A stretch of 64,000 nt of DNA from Pricia antarctica (GCA_011050085.1 DRGL01000023.1:186001-250000); one strand, 5' to 3'; positions 18,582-28,051 are shown, counted from the first letter of the stretch. Notes: generated by a model not told the origin, from the sequence alone. A program made the numbers and translations.

Positions 18582-20429
18582 TTACTCGACGGTGACAGAC
18601 TTTGCCAAATTTCTAGGCTGGTCAACGTTGCAATTTCGCATTACGGCTATATGATATGAAAGTAGCTGTAAAGGTATGGTCGTTAAGAGTGGCGTCAAGC
18701 TTTCAAAAGTCTCGGGAACTTCTATGACATGGTCGGCCAGGTCAGTAACCTGCTCATCCCCTTCGGTAACAATAGCGATAATTTTACCTTTTCGCGATTT
18801 TATCTCTTGGATGTTACTGACTACCTTTTCATAGTGCCCTTTTTTGGTTGCGATTACGAACACAGGCATCTGCTCGTCAATTAGGGCAATCGGACCATGT
18901 TTCATTTCTGCTGCAGGATAGCCCTCAGCATGTATATAACTAATTTCCTTTAGTTTGAGAGCTCCTTCCAAAGCGACTGGAAAATTATAGCCTCGCCCTA
19001 GATATAGTGCGTTAGTAGAATCTTTGTATACGTCGGCAATTATTTCAATCAATGCGTTCGATTCCAAAGCCTTTTCGACTTTGGCTGGAATGGTCTCCAA
19101 TTCCCTCAAATATTCATTGAACTTTGCGTCGGAAAAGCTACCTTTTTCTTTGGCCAATTTTAAGGCAATCAAGGTCAAGACGGTAATTTGGGTAGTAAAG
19201 GCTTTTGTGGAAGCAACACCAATTTCAGGGCCCGCATGCGTATAGGCTCCAGCATCTGTCTCCCGTGCGATAGAAGAACCTACGACATTACAAACTCCAA
19301 ATACAAAAGCGCCGTTCTCTTTGGCCAATTTTATGGCGGCTAAGGTATCGGCCGTTTCACCGGATTGGGAAATTGCGATGACTACATCTTTATCGGTAAT
19401 TACAGGATTGCGATATCGGAACTCCGATGCGTACTCTACCTCAACGGGTATACGAGCCAAATCTTCAAAAATATATTCGGCAACCAATCCTGCGTGCCAT
19501 GAAGTACCGCAGGCAACGATGATAATCCGATTGGCATTTACCAATTTTTCGAGATTTAAATCGATACCAGCCATTTTTATAAGACCTTTGTCGGCGAGCA
19601 ACCTACCACGATAGGTATCAAGAATGGCACGGGGCTGCTCATAAATTTCCTTAAGCATAAAATGGTCGTAACCTCCCTTTTCAATTTCCTCGATATTCAG
19701 TTTTAATTCTAAAATATTAGGATATGCAATAGCATCGTCCTTAATCTTGCGCAATTTGATTTCTTTACCAAGGCGGATTATTGCCATTTCCTCGTCTTGT
19801 AAGTAGATAGCGTTGTTGGTGAATTCTATAAACGGGGAAGCATCCGAAGCGATAAAAAATTCGTTTTCACCTACTCCTATAGCTAATGGGCTACCTAATT
19901 TGGCCACTACGATTTCATCGGGTTTCTTCTTATCGAAAATGGCTATGGCGTAAGCGCCTACAACTTCGTTCAGCGCGAGCTGTACGGCCTTACCTAACAT
20001 AACGTCTTCCTTTTTTTTGACCTCTTCGATAAGGTTGACCAAGACTTCGGTATCGGTATCGGAATGAAACGTATAGCCCCTTTTAATCAATTCCTTTTTG
20101 ATGGACTCATAATTCTCGATAATACCATTATGGATAATTACTAAATCACCGGAATTGGAGTAATGTGGATGTGAATTTACGTCGTTAGGAACCCCGTGGG
20201 TCGCCCAGCGGGTATGGCCGATGCCCAAACTGCCTTTAAGGGAAATATCTCTTTCGGATTTTTTCTTTAGGTCATCGACTTTGCCTTTGGTTTTCGACAA
20301 ATTAATTTTGTCACCGTCATACAAAGCAATACCAGCGCTATCATAACCCCTGTATTCAAGCCGCTGGAGGCCCTTCATAATAATTGGATAGGCATCTCTA
20401 TGCCCAATATAACCTACAATTCCACACAT
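18582..20429 (-). CDS. glmS: Glutamine--fructose-6-phosphate aminotransferase GlmS
   Basis: 615-residue enzyme making glucosamine-6-phosphate for peptidoglycan and LPS precursors. N-terminal glutaminase domain with the nucleophile Cys2 (MCGIVGYIGHRDA) and GHTRWATHG. Two SIS isomerase domains follow (CGTSWHAGL, SQSGETADTLAA, later LGRGYNFPVALEGALKLKE), and the protein ends LAKSVTVE as in the family. No glmS ribozyme is recognisable upstream, as expected outside Firmicutes. The upstream -7 box at 20469-20476 gives it its own promoter; a hairpin closes the unit. Confidence 0.97.
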   Translation of the reverse strand: MCGIVGYIGHRDAYPIIMKGLQRLEYRGYDSAGIALYDGDKINLSKTKGKVDDLKKKSERDISLKGSLGIGHTRWATHGVPNDVNSHPHYSNSGDLVIIHNGIIENYESIKKELIKRGYTFHSDTDTEVLVNLIEEVKKKEDVMLGKAVQLALNEVVGAYAIAIFDKKKPDEIVVAKLGSPLAIGVGENEFFIASDASPFIEFTNNAIYLQDEEMAIIRLGKEIKLRKIKDDAIAYPNILELKLNIEEIEKGGYDHFMLKEIYEQPRAILDTYRGRLLADKGLIKMAGIDLNLEKLVNANRIIIVACGTSWHAGLVAEYIFEDLARIPVEVEYASEFRYRNPVITDKDVVIAISQSGETADTLAAIKLAKENGAFVFGVCNVVGSSIARETDAGAYTHAGPEIGVASTKAFTTQITVLTLIALKLAKEKGSFSDAKFNEYLRELETIPAKVEKALESNALIEIIADVYKDSTNALYLGRGYNFPVALEGALKLKEISYIHAEGYPAAEMKHGPIALIDEQMPVFVIATKKGHYEKVVSNIQEIKSRKGKIIAIVTEGDEQVTDLADHVIEVPETFESLTPLLTTIPLQLLSYHIAVMRNCNVDQPRNLAKSVTVE

Positions 20430-20468
20430 AGTATATCAATATTTAAACTTAGGAATTTATTATCGCAT

Positions 20469-20476
20469 CAAATTTA
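20469..20476 (-). promoter_or_regulatory. -7 box (TAAATTTG) for glmS
   Basis: Exact TAnnTTTG on the minus strand, 39 bases before the glmS ATG. Confidence 0.5.
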
Positions 20477-20566
20477 AGCGAATAACACTAAGCCCTTCCC
20501 TATTCTCTACAATAAACGTAGAAATAGGATTACTGGTATATAAATCTTGGGGGAATTTGAAGTATT

Positions 20567-22351
20567 TCAGTTTGCCTCCGTATAAAAAATCTCGAGTTGA
20601 AGTTTTTTACCCGCGTTCGCAGCAGCTACATTACTACCGTATAGAACCGTACCTAATGGGCTCAAGGTCGCCGAAACTGGCAAATTAGTCTCTGTTCCGT
20701 CAGCGAGCATTGCATTAGCCAGATTGAAAATTCGGATATCGGGGGTGAATGTAAGTCCCAAAGTAGCATTGTCGGCATTTCGCACCACCAAATCATTGAT
20801 ATAATCTGTAATCTTGACCGTGTATTTACGTTCGGAACCAGTATCTTCTAAAAAGCCATCATAAAAAGGATAACTAGCTACACCGTTGCTCGGTGATAAC
20901 AATTCTATATTTCCGATAAGCGGAAGTTCACTAATTGTACTGTAGAGGTACAACCTCGGTGGTAAATCAGCTCCCACCGCCTCATCTACATAAAACACCA
21001 AATTCGCCTCATTGATAATCCAATTATTGGCTTTGATTTGGGTAATAGCTTCCTTGCCATTAGCATCATCGAAAAGATTTATTTCAGCAAAACTTCCGGC
21101 ATCGCCCTTGATATAGATACGCTCCGCATTATCATCAGATGCTATGGCCTCTGAAATTTCCGGTGCATAGTCATCGTTGACAAAGCTGTTCACCGCATTG
21201 CCAACAATAGCTCCGGGTTGACCTGAGGCATTGGCTGGCTGGGTCAAAAAATTAAGTACAAAGCTCTTGTTTTTGGTTTCCTCTTCAGCTGTATAACTAT
21301 AGGAAATCGTAATATTGGCCGCCCTCATATTAAACAAAACCATAAGTTCTTCACCCACTGCAGGTTCAAGCGAAAAATGAACACCTCGTAAAAAATCATT
21401 GAAATTGGCTTGGTTCAGCAATTCGGAACTGCCCTCTCTGTCCAGTATATTTTCTTGAAAAAATGCTATGGGCAATTCTACCCTAATACCAGGCTCTTCT
21501 CTATCGAATTGTTCGCCTTCATCAATATCTTCGGTATCGGGGTCGTCTTCCCTGGGTACCAAAATCTGCTTTTCATCTATAGAGTCGCTGACTACGGCTA
21601 TTTCTTCAGTAAGAAAAGCTGAAAAATCTTGATCGGAATAATATTCTTGGGCTTCCTGAAAATTTGTATCAGGATCTAAATCCCTTAAAAAGAAGTTCGA
21701 GCGCTGCAATCGCAACGTAAATGGTGCATTGCGGTTTCCATAAATACTATCTATATCGATATCCCTGGCAAACTGATCTCTCACAAATTCATTATCTACG
21801 TCATCATTGATACCATCGCCGTCAGTATCCATTACAAGCGGATCGGTGCCCTTGGAATTCTCTTGGTTATCGGTAAGACCGTCTCCATCGGTATCGCTAT
21901 TTGGATCTAAAGGGTCACTATCTAAACTATCGATTAATCCGTCATTGTCAGTATCACCTGAAGGGCTTTGCAAAAATGGAATGTAAAGAATTACAGATTC
22001 AATGGTTTCGTTTTCAGGTGTACCATCCGAAACCTCTCTCGCTTGGGTCTTGTCACCAAAAGTTGGATTAATGGTCGACAACTGCACCTGTGACGTAATG
22101 GTGGCCTCCGTCTTACCATATACCGGATCAGAAAAAACACCTAACTGATAACTAGGCAACTTGTTGGTTCGCACTGCCTTTATTTTCTTGTTGGTGGCGA
22201 AAACGTCAAATACGGCCTTATCGGTATTGAAAGGTTCGCTACCGACAACACCAGAACCAATAGAAGTTAGATCTTGTTCACAGGAGACCAATAGAGTACC
22301 AAGAGCAATTACCGCAACTGCGATAAACTTGAGTCGATTCGAAAAAATCAT
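20567..22351 (-). CDS. DUF4270 lipoprotein with thrombospondin type 3-like repeats
   Basis: 594 residues. The N-terminus is a lipoprotein signal (ALGTLLVSCEQDL, lipobox LVSC), followed by DUF4270 features (GSGVVGSEPFNTDKAVFDVF and YQLGVFSDPVYGKTEATITS). Around residues 130-185 lies an insert of Asp-rich repeats: DTDNDGLIDSLDSDP, DTDGDGLTDNQENSKGTDP and DTDGDGINDDVDN. These are calcium-binding thrombospondin type 3-like modules. DUF4270 proteins are envelope proteins of unknown function restricted to Bacteroidota. It starts five bases after the starch-synthase-like gene and is surely cotranscribed with it. Confidence 0.88.
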   Translation of the reverse strand: MIFSNRLKFIAVAVIALGTLLVSCEQDLTSIGSGVVGSEPFNTDKAVFDVFATNKKIKAVRTNKLPSYQLGVFSDPVYGKTEATITSQVQLSTINPTFGDKTQAREVSDGTPENETIESVILYIPFLQSPSGDTDNDGLIDSLDSDPLDPNSDTDGDGLTDNQENSKGTDPLVMDTDGDGINDDVDNEFVRDQFARDIDIDSIYGNRNAPFTLRLQRSNFFLRDLDPDTNFQEAQEYYSDQDFSAFLTEEIAVVSDSIDEKQILVPREDDPDTEDIDEGEQFDREEPGIRVELPIAFFQENILDREGSSELLNQANFNDFLRGVHFSLEPAVGEELMVLFNMRAANITISYSYTAEEETKNKSFVLNFLTQPANASGQPGAIVGNAVNSFVNDDYAPEISEAIASDDNAERIYIKGDAGSFAEINLFDDANGKEAITQIKANNWIINEANLVFYVDEAVGADLPPRLYLYSTISELPLIGNIELLSPSNGVASYPFYDGFLEDTGSERKYTVKITDYINDLVVRNADNATLGLTFTPDIRIFNLANAMLADGTETNLPVSATLSPLGTVLYGSNVAAANAGKKLQLEIFYTEAN

Positions 22352-22356
22352 TCGGG

Positions 22357-23166
22357 CTATTTTAAAACTTCAGTGTTATAGAAATTGGCATACGCATCTT
22401 CAAATTCTTGCAAAGATACATACGGCAACACAGGTTTCTCGAGGTTGGAAATGTGGTTTTTTAAATCTTCAGGAATACCTTCCGAAGCTAAAATTACCGC
22501 ATCTGAATTATCCACGGCAATCTTTAACAAATTATTATACGTCGGGGTCGCCAGCGAAGCAATACTTTCTTGGGGCAGGCCATCGAAGGCAATTCTATCC
22601 ATCATACCTGAATCCAGTTCGCCCTCAAAGGACTTCTCATATACCGATAATACAATTTTACTGGTATCGAACAAAGGTTCGTCAGCATAGAATTTTTTAA
22701 GATATAGCGGCAACAAAGAGGCCATCCAACCATGCACGTGTATAATGTCTGGAGACCAGTTCAATTTCTTCACCGTTTCTACAACGCCTTTCGCGAAAAA
22801 TATCGCACGTTGATCATTATCGGGAAAAAGATTTCCGTCGCTATCCGTAAACGTTGCTTTACGTTTAAAATATTCGTCGTTATCAATGAAATATACTTGA
22901 ATACGCTCTTTGGGTATGGAAGCTACCTTAATAATTAAGGGCATATCCATATCGTTCACTACCAAATTCATACCAGAGAGACGAATCACCTCGTGCAATT
23001 GGTGCCTACGTTCGTTTATATTACCATATCTTGGCATAAAAATCCGTATTTGGCCGCCATTACTATTGACCATTCTCGGGGTTTCGTAAGACATTAGGGA
23101 AACTTCGTTCTCCGGAAGGTATGGTACTAGTTCCGATGATACGAACAATATCTTTTTGCCATTCAT
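22357..23166 (-). CDS. Short glycogen/starch synthase-like protein (GT5 N-domain only)
   Basis: 269 residues equal to the N-terminal Rossmann half of GT5 glycogen synthase: KILFVSSELVPYLPENEVS, the middle RIFMPRYGNINERRH, and DIIHVHGWMASLLPLYLK. The ADP-glucose-binding KTGGL motif expected after SELVPY is replaced by PENEV, and the whole C-terminal donor-binding domain is missing, so glycogen synthase activity is unlikely. Short GlgA-like proteins of this kind stand upstream of DUF4270 genes in flavobacteria. The length is natural: the stop is followed five bases later by the next start. Function unknown. Confidence 0.85.
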   Translation of the reverse strand: MNGKKILFVSSELVPYLPENEVSLMSYETPRMVNSNGGQIRIFMPRYGNINERRHQLHEVIRLSGMNLVVNDMDMPLIIKVASIPKERIQVYFIDNDEYFKRKATFTDSDGNLFPDNDQRAIFFAKGVVETVKKLNWSPDIIHVHGWMASLLPLYLKKFYADEPLFDTSKIVLSVYEKSFEGELDSGMMDRIAFDGLPQESIASLATPTYNNLLKIAVDNSDAVILASEGIPEDLKNHISNLEKPVLPYVSLQEFEDAYANFYNTEVLK

Positions 23167-23203
23167 ATTTTACACAATTTAAAGGTGGATTGTAAATTGG
23201 CTG

Positions 23204-23211
23204 CAAAATTA
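23204..23211 (-). promoter_or_regulatory. -7 box (TAATTTTG) for the GlgA-like/DUF4270 operon
   Basis: Exact TAnnTTTG on the minus strand, 37 bases upstream of the ATG at 23166. It faces away from the panC box 22 bases further on. Confidence 0.5.
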
Positions 23212-23233
23212 CAAAAAATATAGAGATAAGCCG

Positions 23234-23241
23234 TAAGTTTG
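23234..23241 (+). promoter_or_regulatory. -7 box (TAAGTTTG) for panC
   Basis: Exact TAnnTTTG on the plus strand, 19 bases upstream of the panC ATG, forming a compact divergent promoter pair with the box at 23204-23211. Confidence 0.5.
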
Positions 23242-23260
23242 CTCGGTTTAAAAATACCCT

Positions 23261-24106
23261 ATGCCGGTCATTACCACGAAGAAAGAACTCGAACAACACC
23301 TAGCTTCCCTCCCTAAAAATCAAAGTTTGGGGCTAGTGCCGACTATGGGCGCCTTGCATAAAGGGCATGCTGCATTGGTCGAAAAAGCGGTTGCAGAGAA
23401 TGACACTGTCGTGGTCAGCATCTTTGTCAACCCTACACAGTTCGACAATAAAGAGGACCTCGAAAAGTACCCCAATACCCTTGAGCAAGACGTTGTCTTG
23501 TTAGAAGGCATATCTAAAAATATCATCGTCTTTGCGCCAACGGCAGATGATATCTACAATAATCGTATACAATCAAAAGTATATGATTTCGAAGGTTTGG
23601 ATAAAGTGATGGAAGGTGCTTTTAGAGATGACCATTTTAACGGTGTAGGCACTATTGTTGAATACCTATTACTTTTAATCAAGCCTGATAAGGCCTATTT
23701 CGGGGAGAAAGATTTTCAACAGCTTCAAATCGTTAAAAATCTAATCGTTGCAAATAATATCTCCGTAACTGTAATAGGATGCCCGATTGTGAGGGAAACA
23801 AGCGGATTGGCCATGAGCTCTCGCAATGAAAGACTGTCAAAAGACATGCGAAAAGAGGCAGCGTTCATCTACAAGACCCTACTAACTGCCAAGGAGAAAT
23901 TTGGCACGGAAAGTGCTAATTATGTGAGGGATTGGACCGAAAAGCAGTTCGAAAATCATTCCGATCTTAAGTTGGAATATTTTGAGATAACGGATGTCGA
24001 TACGCTGACACCGGTTAAAACAAAAAAAACAGCTTTAAAATATCGCGCCTTTATAGCCGTTTATACCGAGGGCGTTCGGCTAATAGATAATATAGCCCTT
24101 AACTAA
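23261..24106 (+). CDS. panC: Pantothenate synthetase
   Basis: 281-residue ATP-dependent ligase joining pantoate and beta-alanine. The nucleotidyltransferase signature PTMGALHKGHAAL has H33 and H36 at the usual place. SIFVNPTQFDNKEDLEKYP and the second ATP motif MSSRNERLS are also present. The gene is followed 26 bases later by panD, which makes the beta-alanine, so the two form a pantothenate operon. Confidence 0.96.
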   Translation: MPVITTKKELEQHLASLPKNQSLGLVPTMGALHKGHAALVEKAVAENDTVVVSIFVNPTQFDNKEDLEKYPNTLEQDVVLLEGISKNIIVFAPTADDIYNNRIQSKVYDFEGLDKVMEGAFRDDHFNGVGTIVEYLLLLIKPDKAYFGEKDFQQLQIVKNLIVANNISVTVIGCPIVRETSGLAMSSRNERLSKDMRKEAAFIYKTLLTAKEKFGTESANYVRDWTEKQFENHSDLKLEYFEITDVDTLTPVKTKKTALKYRAFIAVYTEGVRLIDNIALN

Positions 24107-24132
24107 AATCAAATTTTAATTACCTTTGACCC

Positions 24133-24483
24133 ATGCAAATAGAAGTCGTCAAATCGAAGATTCATCGTGTAAAATGTACTGGTGCCGACCTTAACTATAT
24201 CGGTAGCATAACCATTGATGAAGACCTTATGGATGCTGCGAACATTATCCGTGGAGAGAAGGTGCAAATAGTGAACAATAACAATGGGGAACGTTTAGAG
24301 ACGTACGCCATTCCCGGTGAAAGGGCCAGCGGTGAAATTACCCTTAATGGAGCAGCCGCCAGGAAAGTGGCAACCGGCGATATTCTTATCCTTATTACCT
24401 ATGCTCGAATGGATATCGAAGAGGCAAAGGTTTTTAACCCTTCGCTAGTGTTTCCGAACGAAACCAACAATTTATTAGTCTGA
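24133..24483 (+). CDS. panD: Aspartate 1-decarboxylase proenzyme
   Basis: 116-residue pyruvoyl enzyme making beta-alanine from aspartate. The self-cleavage site is Gly24-Ser25 in [15 protein letters not shown]9 and the later [12 protein letters not shown] are also conserved. Lies between panC and the LPG-synthase-like gene on the same strand. A TACCTTTG ends four bases before the ATG, but with panC so close I regard it as accidental. Confidence 0.96.
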   Translation: MQIEVVKSKIHRVKCTGADLNYIGSITIDEDLMDAANIIRGEKVQIVNNNNGERLETYAIPGERASGEITLNGAAARKVATGDILILITYARMDIEEAKVFNPSLVFPNETNNLLV

Positions 24484-24556
24484 AGCAACAAATAACTCCC
24501 CTTTAGCACAAAACCTCAGCTTAGGTTTTAGCCTTAAGGAAAATGCATAGTTCGCC

Positions 24557-25522
24557 TTGGACGAAAAACTTACAAAGACTTTAAAAACAATACTTCCAAT
24601 AGCGTTGGGGGTTTTTTTGGTTTGGTACTGGTATACTGCTACCGCCGAGGAAGAAAGAAATCAGATACTATACTATATAAAGGATGCCGATCTATTCTGG
24701 GTCGGTATTTCGATGGTACTCGGTGTTTTTGGACATTTGTCGCGGGCCATAAGATGGAATTATTTACTGCAACCCCTTGGCTACGCACCCAAAATCAGCA
24801 ACAATATTTTTATCATCTTGATGGCCTATCTGGCCAATCTGGGTATTCCCCGAACCGGTGAGATTTTAAGGGCTACGGCATTGACTACATACGAAGGCGT
24901 TCCCTTTGAAAAAGGTATAGGTACCATCATTACCGAACGGGTCATCGATGTCATCATGCTATTTCTGATCATTCTTGGAACGTTACTCTGGCAGACCGAT
25001 ATTATTTTGGGGTTTCTTGAAAATGTGGGCATTCCCCTGAATAAAATCTTAATATTAATGGGTTCGGGGCTACTGATGTTGACAGGATTTTTCATTTTTA
25101 TCAAAAAATCATCCCATAACTTCGCCCACAAGCTTAAGAAATTTGTGAAAGGACTTCTTGACGGTCTTTTAAGTATCTTTAAGATGAAGAATAAATGGGC
25201 CTTTTTAGGGCATACGCTCTTCATTTGGGGTTGTTATATCGGAATGATGTGGGTCATCAAATTTACAGTACCGGAAACCCTCGGTCTTTCGCTGGGCCAA
25301 CTAATGGTTGCATTCGTAGCAGGGTCATTGGCCATGATGTTCACCAATGGCGGAATCGGCCTCTACCCTATTGCCGTAAGCCAGGCATTGGCCATTTTTG
25401 GAATCAGTAAAATATCTGGCGATGCCTTTGGCTGGATTATGTGGATTGCACAGACCCTTATGGTCGTGGTTTTTGGGGCAATATCTTTTCTCGTTCTACC
25501 GTTATTGAACAGGAACCGTTGA
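24557..25522 (+). CDS. LPG-synthase-type transmembrane protein (flippase-like, UPF0104)
   Basis: 321-residue polytopic membrane protein of the lysylphosphatidylglycerol synthase TM family (YbhN/AglD-like). About eight hydrophobic segments are visible. The family's LSRAIRWNYLLQPLGY, NLGIPRTGEILRATALT and FTNGGIGLYPIAVSQALAIF are all recognisable. There is no C-terminal aminoacyl-transfer domain, so it is a stand-alone membrane part, perhaps a lipid transporter. No in-frame ATG precedes the first membrane segment, so it starts at TTG. It is 73 bases from panD and probably in the same operon. Confidence 0.88.
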   Translation: MDEKLTKTLKTILPIALGVFLVWYWYTATAEEERNQILYYIKDADLFWVGISMVLGVFGHLSRAIRWNYLLQPLGYAPKISNNIFIILMAYLANLGIPRTGEILRATALTTYEGVPFEKGIGTIITERVIDVIMLFLIILGTLLWQTDIILGFLENVGIPLNKILILMGSGLLMLTGFFIFIKKSSHNFAHKLKKFVKGLLDGLLSIFKMKNKWAFLGHTLFIWGCYIGMMWVIKFTVPETLGLSLGQLMVAFVAGSLAMMFTNGGIGLYPIAVSQALAIFGISKISGDAFGWIMWIAQTLMVVVFGAISFLVLPLLNRNR

Positions 25523-25571
25523 GACACCTACATTAGATTTCGACGCGTCTACCATACCCAAATCTTAGACC

Positions 25572-26714
25572 ATGCTACGAAATTTAAGCCTTTTCGCCAT
25601 TTTGCTATGTGCCAACCTGAGCGGCCAAGTAACCCAAGAAATCTTCGAATCGTTCAAATTACAAGAACGCCGCGATGTTCGATACTACGTTCCGGAAGAG
25701 TATGACAAAGCAAAAAAATATCCACTAATTGTGGTCCTTGATGGCGATTACCTTTTTGACCAAACGGTTGCCAACGCCAAATTTTACAATAAATTTCACG
25801 GCATGCCCGCGAGTATTGTTGTCGGCGTTGACCAAAGTAAAAACGGACTGAGGTTCGACGATTGCGCCTTCGAGAGCGATACCGGATTACCCTCCGAAAA
25901 AGGCAAGCTGTTTTTTGAGTTTATAGGTACCGAACTCATTCCCTATATTGAAACAACGTACAATACAGCGTCATTCAAAACCATCGTCGGTTATGACATT
26001 TCAGCGAATTTTCAGAATTATTGGTTGTTTAAGGAGAAATCGTTGTTTAGCGCTTATATCAATATTTCGCCATCCTTAGCGCCTCAGATGGAAGCTCGGG
26101 TTCCCGCCCGTTTGATGTCGTTCGACCAACCCATGTTCTACCAATTGATTGTAGAAGGTCTAAAGGATGATGATACCGCCCGAATTTTGCAGATGAACAA
26201 TACTATCAAAGCAATCTCCAAAGACAACTTAAACTATGATTTCACTCAATATGACGGAGCTGATGACATTTCTATTGCCACATATGGCATCGGTCAGGCC
26301 TTTGACAATATTTTTAGGATGTTCAAACCTATCAGCCCCAAAGAATACAAAGAGAAAATCTTGACCTTAGACGGGCCGGTCTATCAATATCTTGAGGATA
26401 AATATCAGGTCATCGAAGACCTCTTTGGTTTTGAAAAGACCGTAGAACTCAACGACATCATGGCCATATACGCCGCTACCCGCAAAAAAGAGGATGTGGA
26501 GTCGCTTAAGCCGCTTTCTGACATGTGCAAAAAGCAATTTCCCGGAACAATGCTTGGTTTTTACTTTGAAGGAGAATATTACGAGCAAATTGGAGAGCCT
26601 AAAAAAGCGTTTAAAACCTTCGAAAAAGCATTTAATATGGAAGAGATCGACTTTTTGACTAAGGAAATGGCGTTGGAGAAAATCGATGCTCTAAAGGCGG
26701 ATTTTGGGTATTAA
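25572..26714 (+). CDS. Alpha/beta-hydrolase-fold protein with Asp at the nucleophile position
   Basis: 380 residues: signal peptide (MLRNLSLFAILLCANLSGQ), then an esterase D/feruloyl-esterase-like hydrolase domain (RDVRYYVPEEYDKAKKYPLI, VVLDGDYLF) and a C-terminal helical repeat region resembling TPRs (FYFEGEYYEQIGEPKKAFKT). At the nucleophile elbow the usual G-H-S-x-G reads GYDISA at residues 140-145, so Asp142 stands where Ser is expected. Normal esterase chemistry is therefore doubtful. The domain may be a binding module or use another residue. Follows the LPG-like gene by 49 bases. Family certain, activity not. Confidence 0.83.
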   Translation: MLRNLSLFAILLCANLSGQVTQEIFESFKLQERRDVRYYVPEEYDKAKKYPLIVVLDGDYLFDQTVANAKFYNKFHGMPASIVVGVDQSKNGLRFDDCAFESDTGLPSEKGKLFFEFIGTELIPYIETTYNTASFKTIVGYDISANFQNYWLFKEKSLFSAYINISPSLAPQMEARVPARLMSFDQPMFYQLIVEGLKDDDTARILQMNNTIKAISKDNLNYDFTQYDGADDISIATYGIGQAFDNIFRMFKPISPKEYKEKILTLDGPVYQYLEDKYQVIEDLFGFEKTVELNDIMAIYAATRKKEDVESLKPLSDMCKKQFPGTMLGFYFEGEYYEQIGEPKKAFKTFEKAFNMEEIDFLTKEMALEKIDALKADFGY

Positions 26715-26948
26715 GAGCGTTTCAATTCAAAGGTTAAGTTGAAGTGGAGTAATAATATATATTTCTAAAGTCTTGAAACTTTACTTTATCTTATTCTAAA
26801 AAATGGGTTCAAAGTGCTATACTGAAAAAGCGTTGCCAATTGATTAATTTTTTCTACTCAGGCAAAGAAATCGTTCTTATAGCAAAGCGGACTTTCCATT
26901 TTTATTTAAGTCTATAAATAGTCTTAACCTCTAACAAAAAGTAATCAA

Positions 26949-27320
26949 ATGAAAATAAAAAAAATAGTTTACTGGATAGCAACCGGACTTCTTTCTGCTC
27001 TATTGGTATTTTCCCTTTATAATTATATCTTCAATTTCGAGGTGATGACGGAAGCCATGGAGGGTTTTAATTTTCCGCCATTTCTGATTTATTTTTTAAT
27101 TATCGCAAAAGCTTTAGGGCTTATTGCTATTCTTTCTAACATCAAAGGAGTTCTTAAAGAATGGGCATACGCTGGATTTTTCTACAATTTCTTACTCGCC
27201 TTTTTGGCTCATTATATGGCTGGCGATGGCGAGGGAGGGGGTGCAGTTGTTGCATTACTGCTATTAGTAGTATCTTATGTTACAGGTAAACAAGTGCGGC
27301 CATGGATTATCAGGGGGTGA
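26949..27320 (+). CDS. DoxX-like membrane protein
   Basis: 123 residues with four hydrophobic helices: IVYWIATGLLSALLVFSLY, FPPFLIYFLIIAKALGLIAI, WAYAGFFYNFLLAFLAHYMA and VVALLLLVVSYVTGK. This pattern and IAKALGLIAIL are typical of the DoxX-like superfamily. The role is unknown; relatives include oxidoreductase-associated quinone-interacting proteins. It lies at the edge of the immunity-gene island and could belong to the accessory segment rather than to the panCD block. 235 bases without a gene precede it. Confidence 0.75.
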   Translation: MKIKKIVYWIATGLLSALLVFSLYNYIFNFEVMTEAMEGFNFPPFLIYFLIIAKALGLIAILSNIKGVLKEWAYAGFFYNFLLAFLAHYMAGDGEGGGAVVALLLLVVSYVTGKQVRPWIIRG

Positions 27321-27376
27321 TTGCTATCGGTTTTCATTTGTAGAGGCGCTAGAACTTAGAAAATTTTTCTTCAGGG

Positions 27377-28051
27377 TTAATCCGTGTATTTAGTTGCATT
27401 CAAAGGCTTAAATAATTTGGTTTCAAATCCATTCATTTTACCTTCTTCCAAAGCATTTTTTAGTTTGACACTGATCAAAGGTGTGTCATGTAAAAAATCA
27501 AGGTTTACCAAATCAAGATTTTCAAATTTGTCATTGAAGACAATTTTTTCTGGTAAGAGTTTAAATTCATAGCTAACCATAAAATAATCATACAGTTTCT
27601 CTAAGTACTCTTTTTGAAATATAGGTAGTACGACCCTATTATTAGCGTTCGATGAGTTTTGAATACGAACTAAAGATTGCTCGATATCAATGCTTTTCCA
27701 TATATCTTTCACAATAAAGTGTAACCAAAAATATTTTAAAAGATTGCCTTTATGGTAGACTTTAATCGGATAAAAATGGTGATGTGGTAATGTAAACTGT
27801 TCCAAAATTTCTCTGAAATCAGTATCTACTATTATCCCAAAAGTAGCTTCCGCTCTTTCCAAGAAATTAGTGGGGACTGCGTTGGCATCTATTTCTAATT
27901 CTAATTCCGGTAAGAAATCAGGGAATTCAGAGTATTTTAAGTTTCTACTCGAATTTTTCGAAGTAGGATCATAGCCTTGTCTCAACATAGTTTGGGGATA
28001 CTTACCTATTATACCCAAATCATGTGTAGAACTAATTGAAAAATACCTCAT
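27377..28051 (-). CDS. Imm11/DUF1629-like immunity protein, copy A
   Basis: 224 residues, intact, cytosolic. Shares with copies B and C the N-terminal GYDPTSKNSS...EFPDFLPELELEID pattern, LPHHHFYPIKVY in the middle, YFWLHFIVKDIWKSIDIEQS, and the ending FLHDTPLISVKLKNALEE then MNGFETKLFKPL. The block 'FYPIKVY...LHFIV..W..ID...S.......ISE.LK.A...TGF..K....' is that of DUF1629/Imm11 immunity proteins, which neutralise toxin C-termini. Its ATG overlaps the stop of a toxin tail (ATGA), so it was once translated with that toxin. Family assigned from memory; Imm43 is an alternative name for related proteins. Confidence 0.75.
   Translation of the reverse strand: MRYFSISSTHDLGIIGKYPQTMLRQGYDPTSKNSSRNLKYSEFPDFLPELELEIDANAVPTNFLERAEATFGIIVDTDFREILEQFTLPHHHFYPIKVYHKGNLLKYFWLHFIVKDIWKSIDIEQSLVRIQNSSNANNRVVLPIFQKEYLEKLYDYFMVSYEFKLLPEKIVFNDKFENLDLVNLDFLHDTPLISVKLKNALEEGKMNGFETKLFKPLNATKYTD

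Noticed and set aside
24121-24128. TACCTTTG just before panD as a separate promoter
   Set aside because: It ends four bases before the ATG and panD is 26 bases behind panC in an obvious operon.
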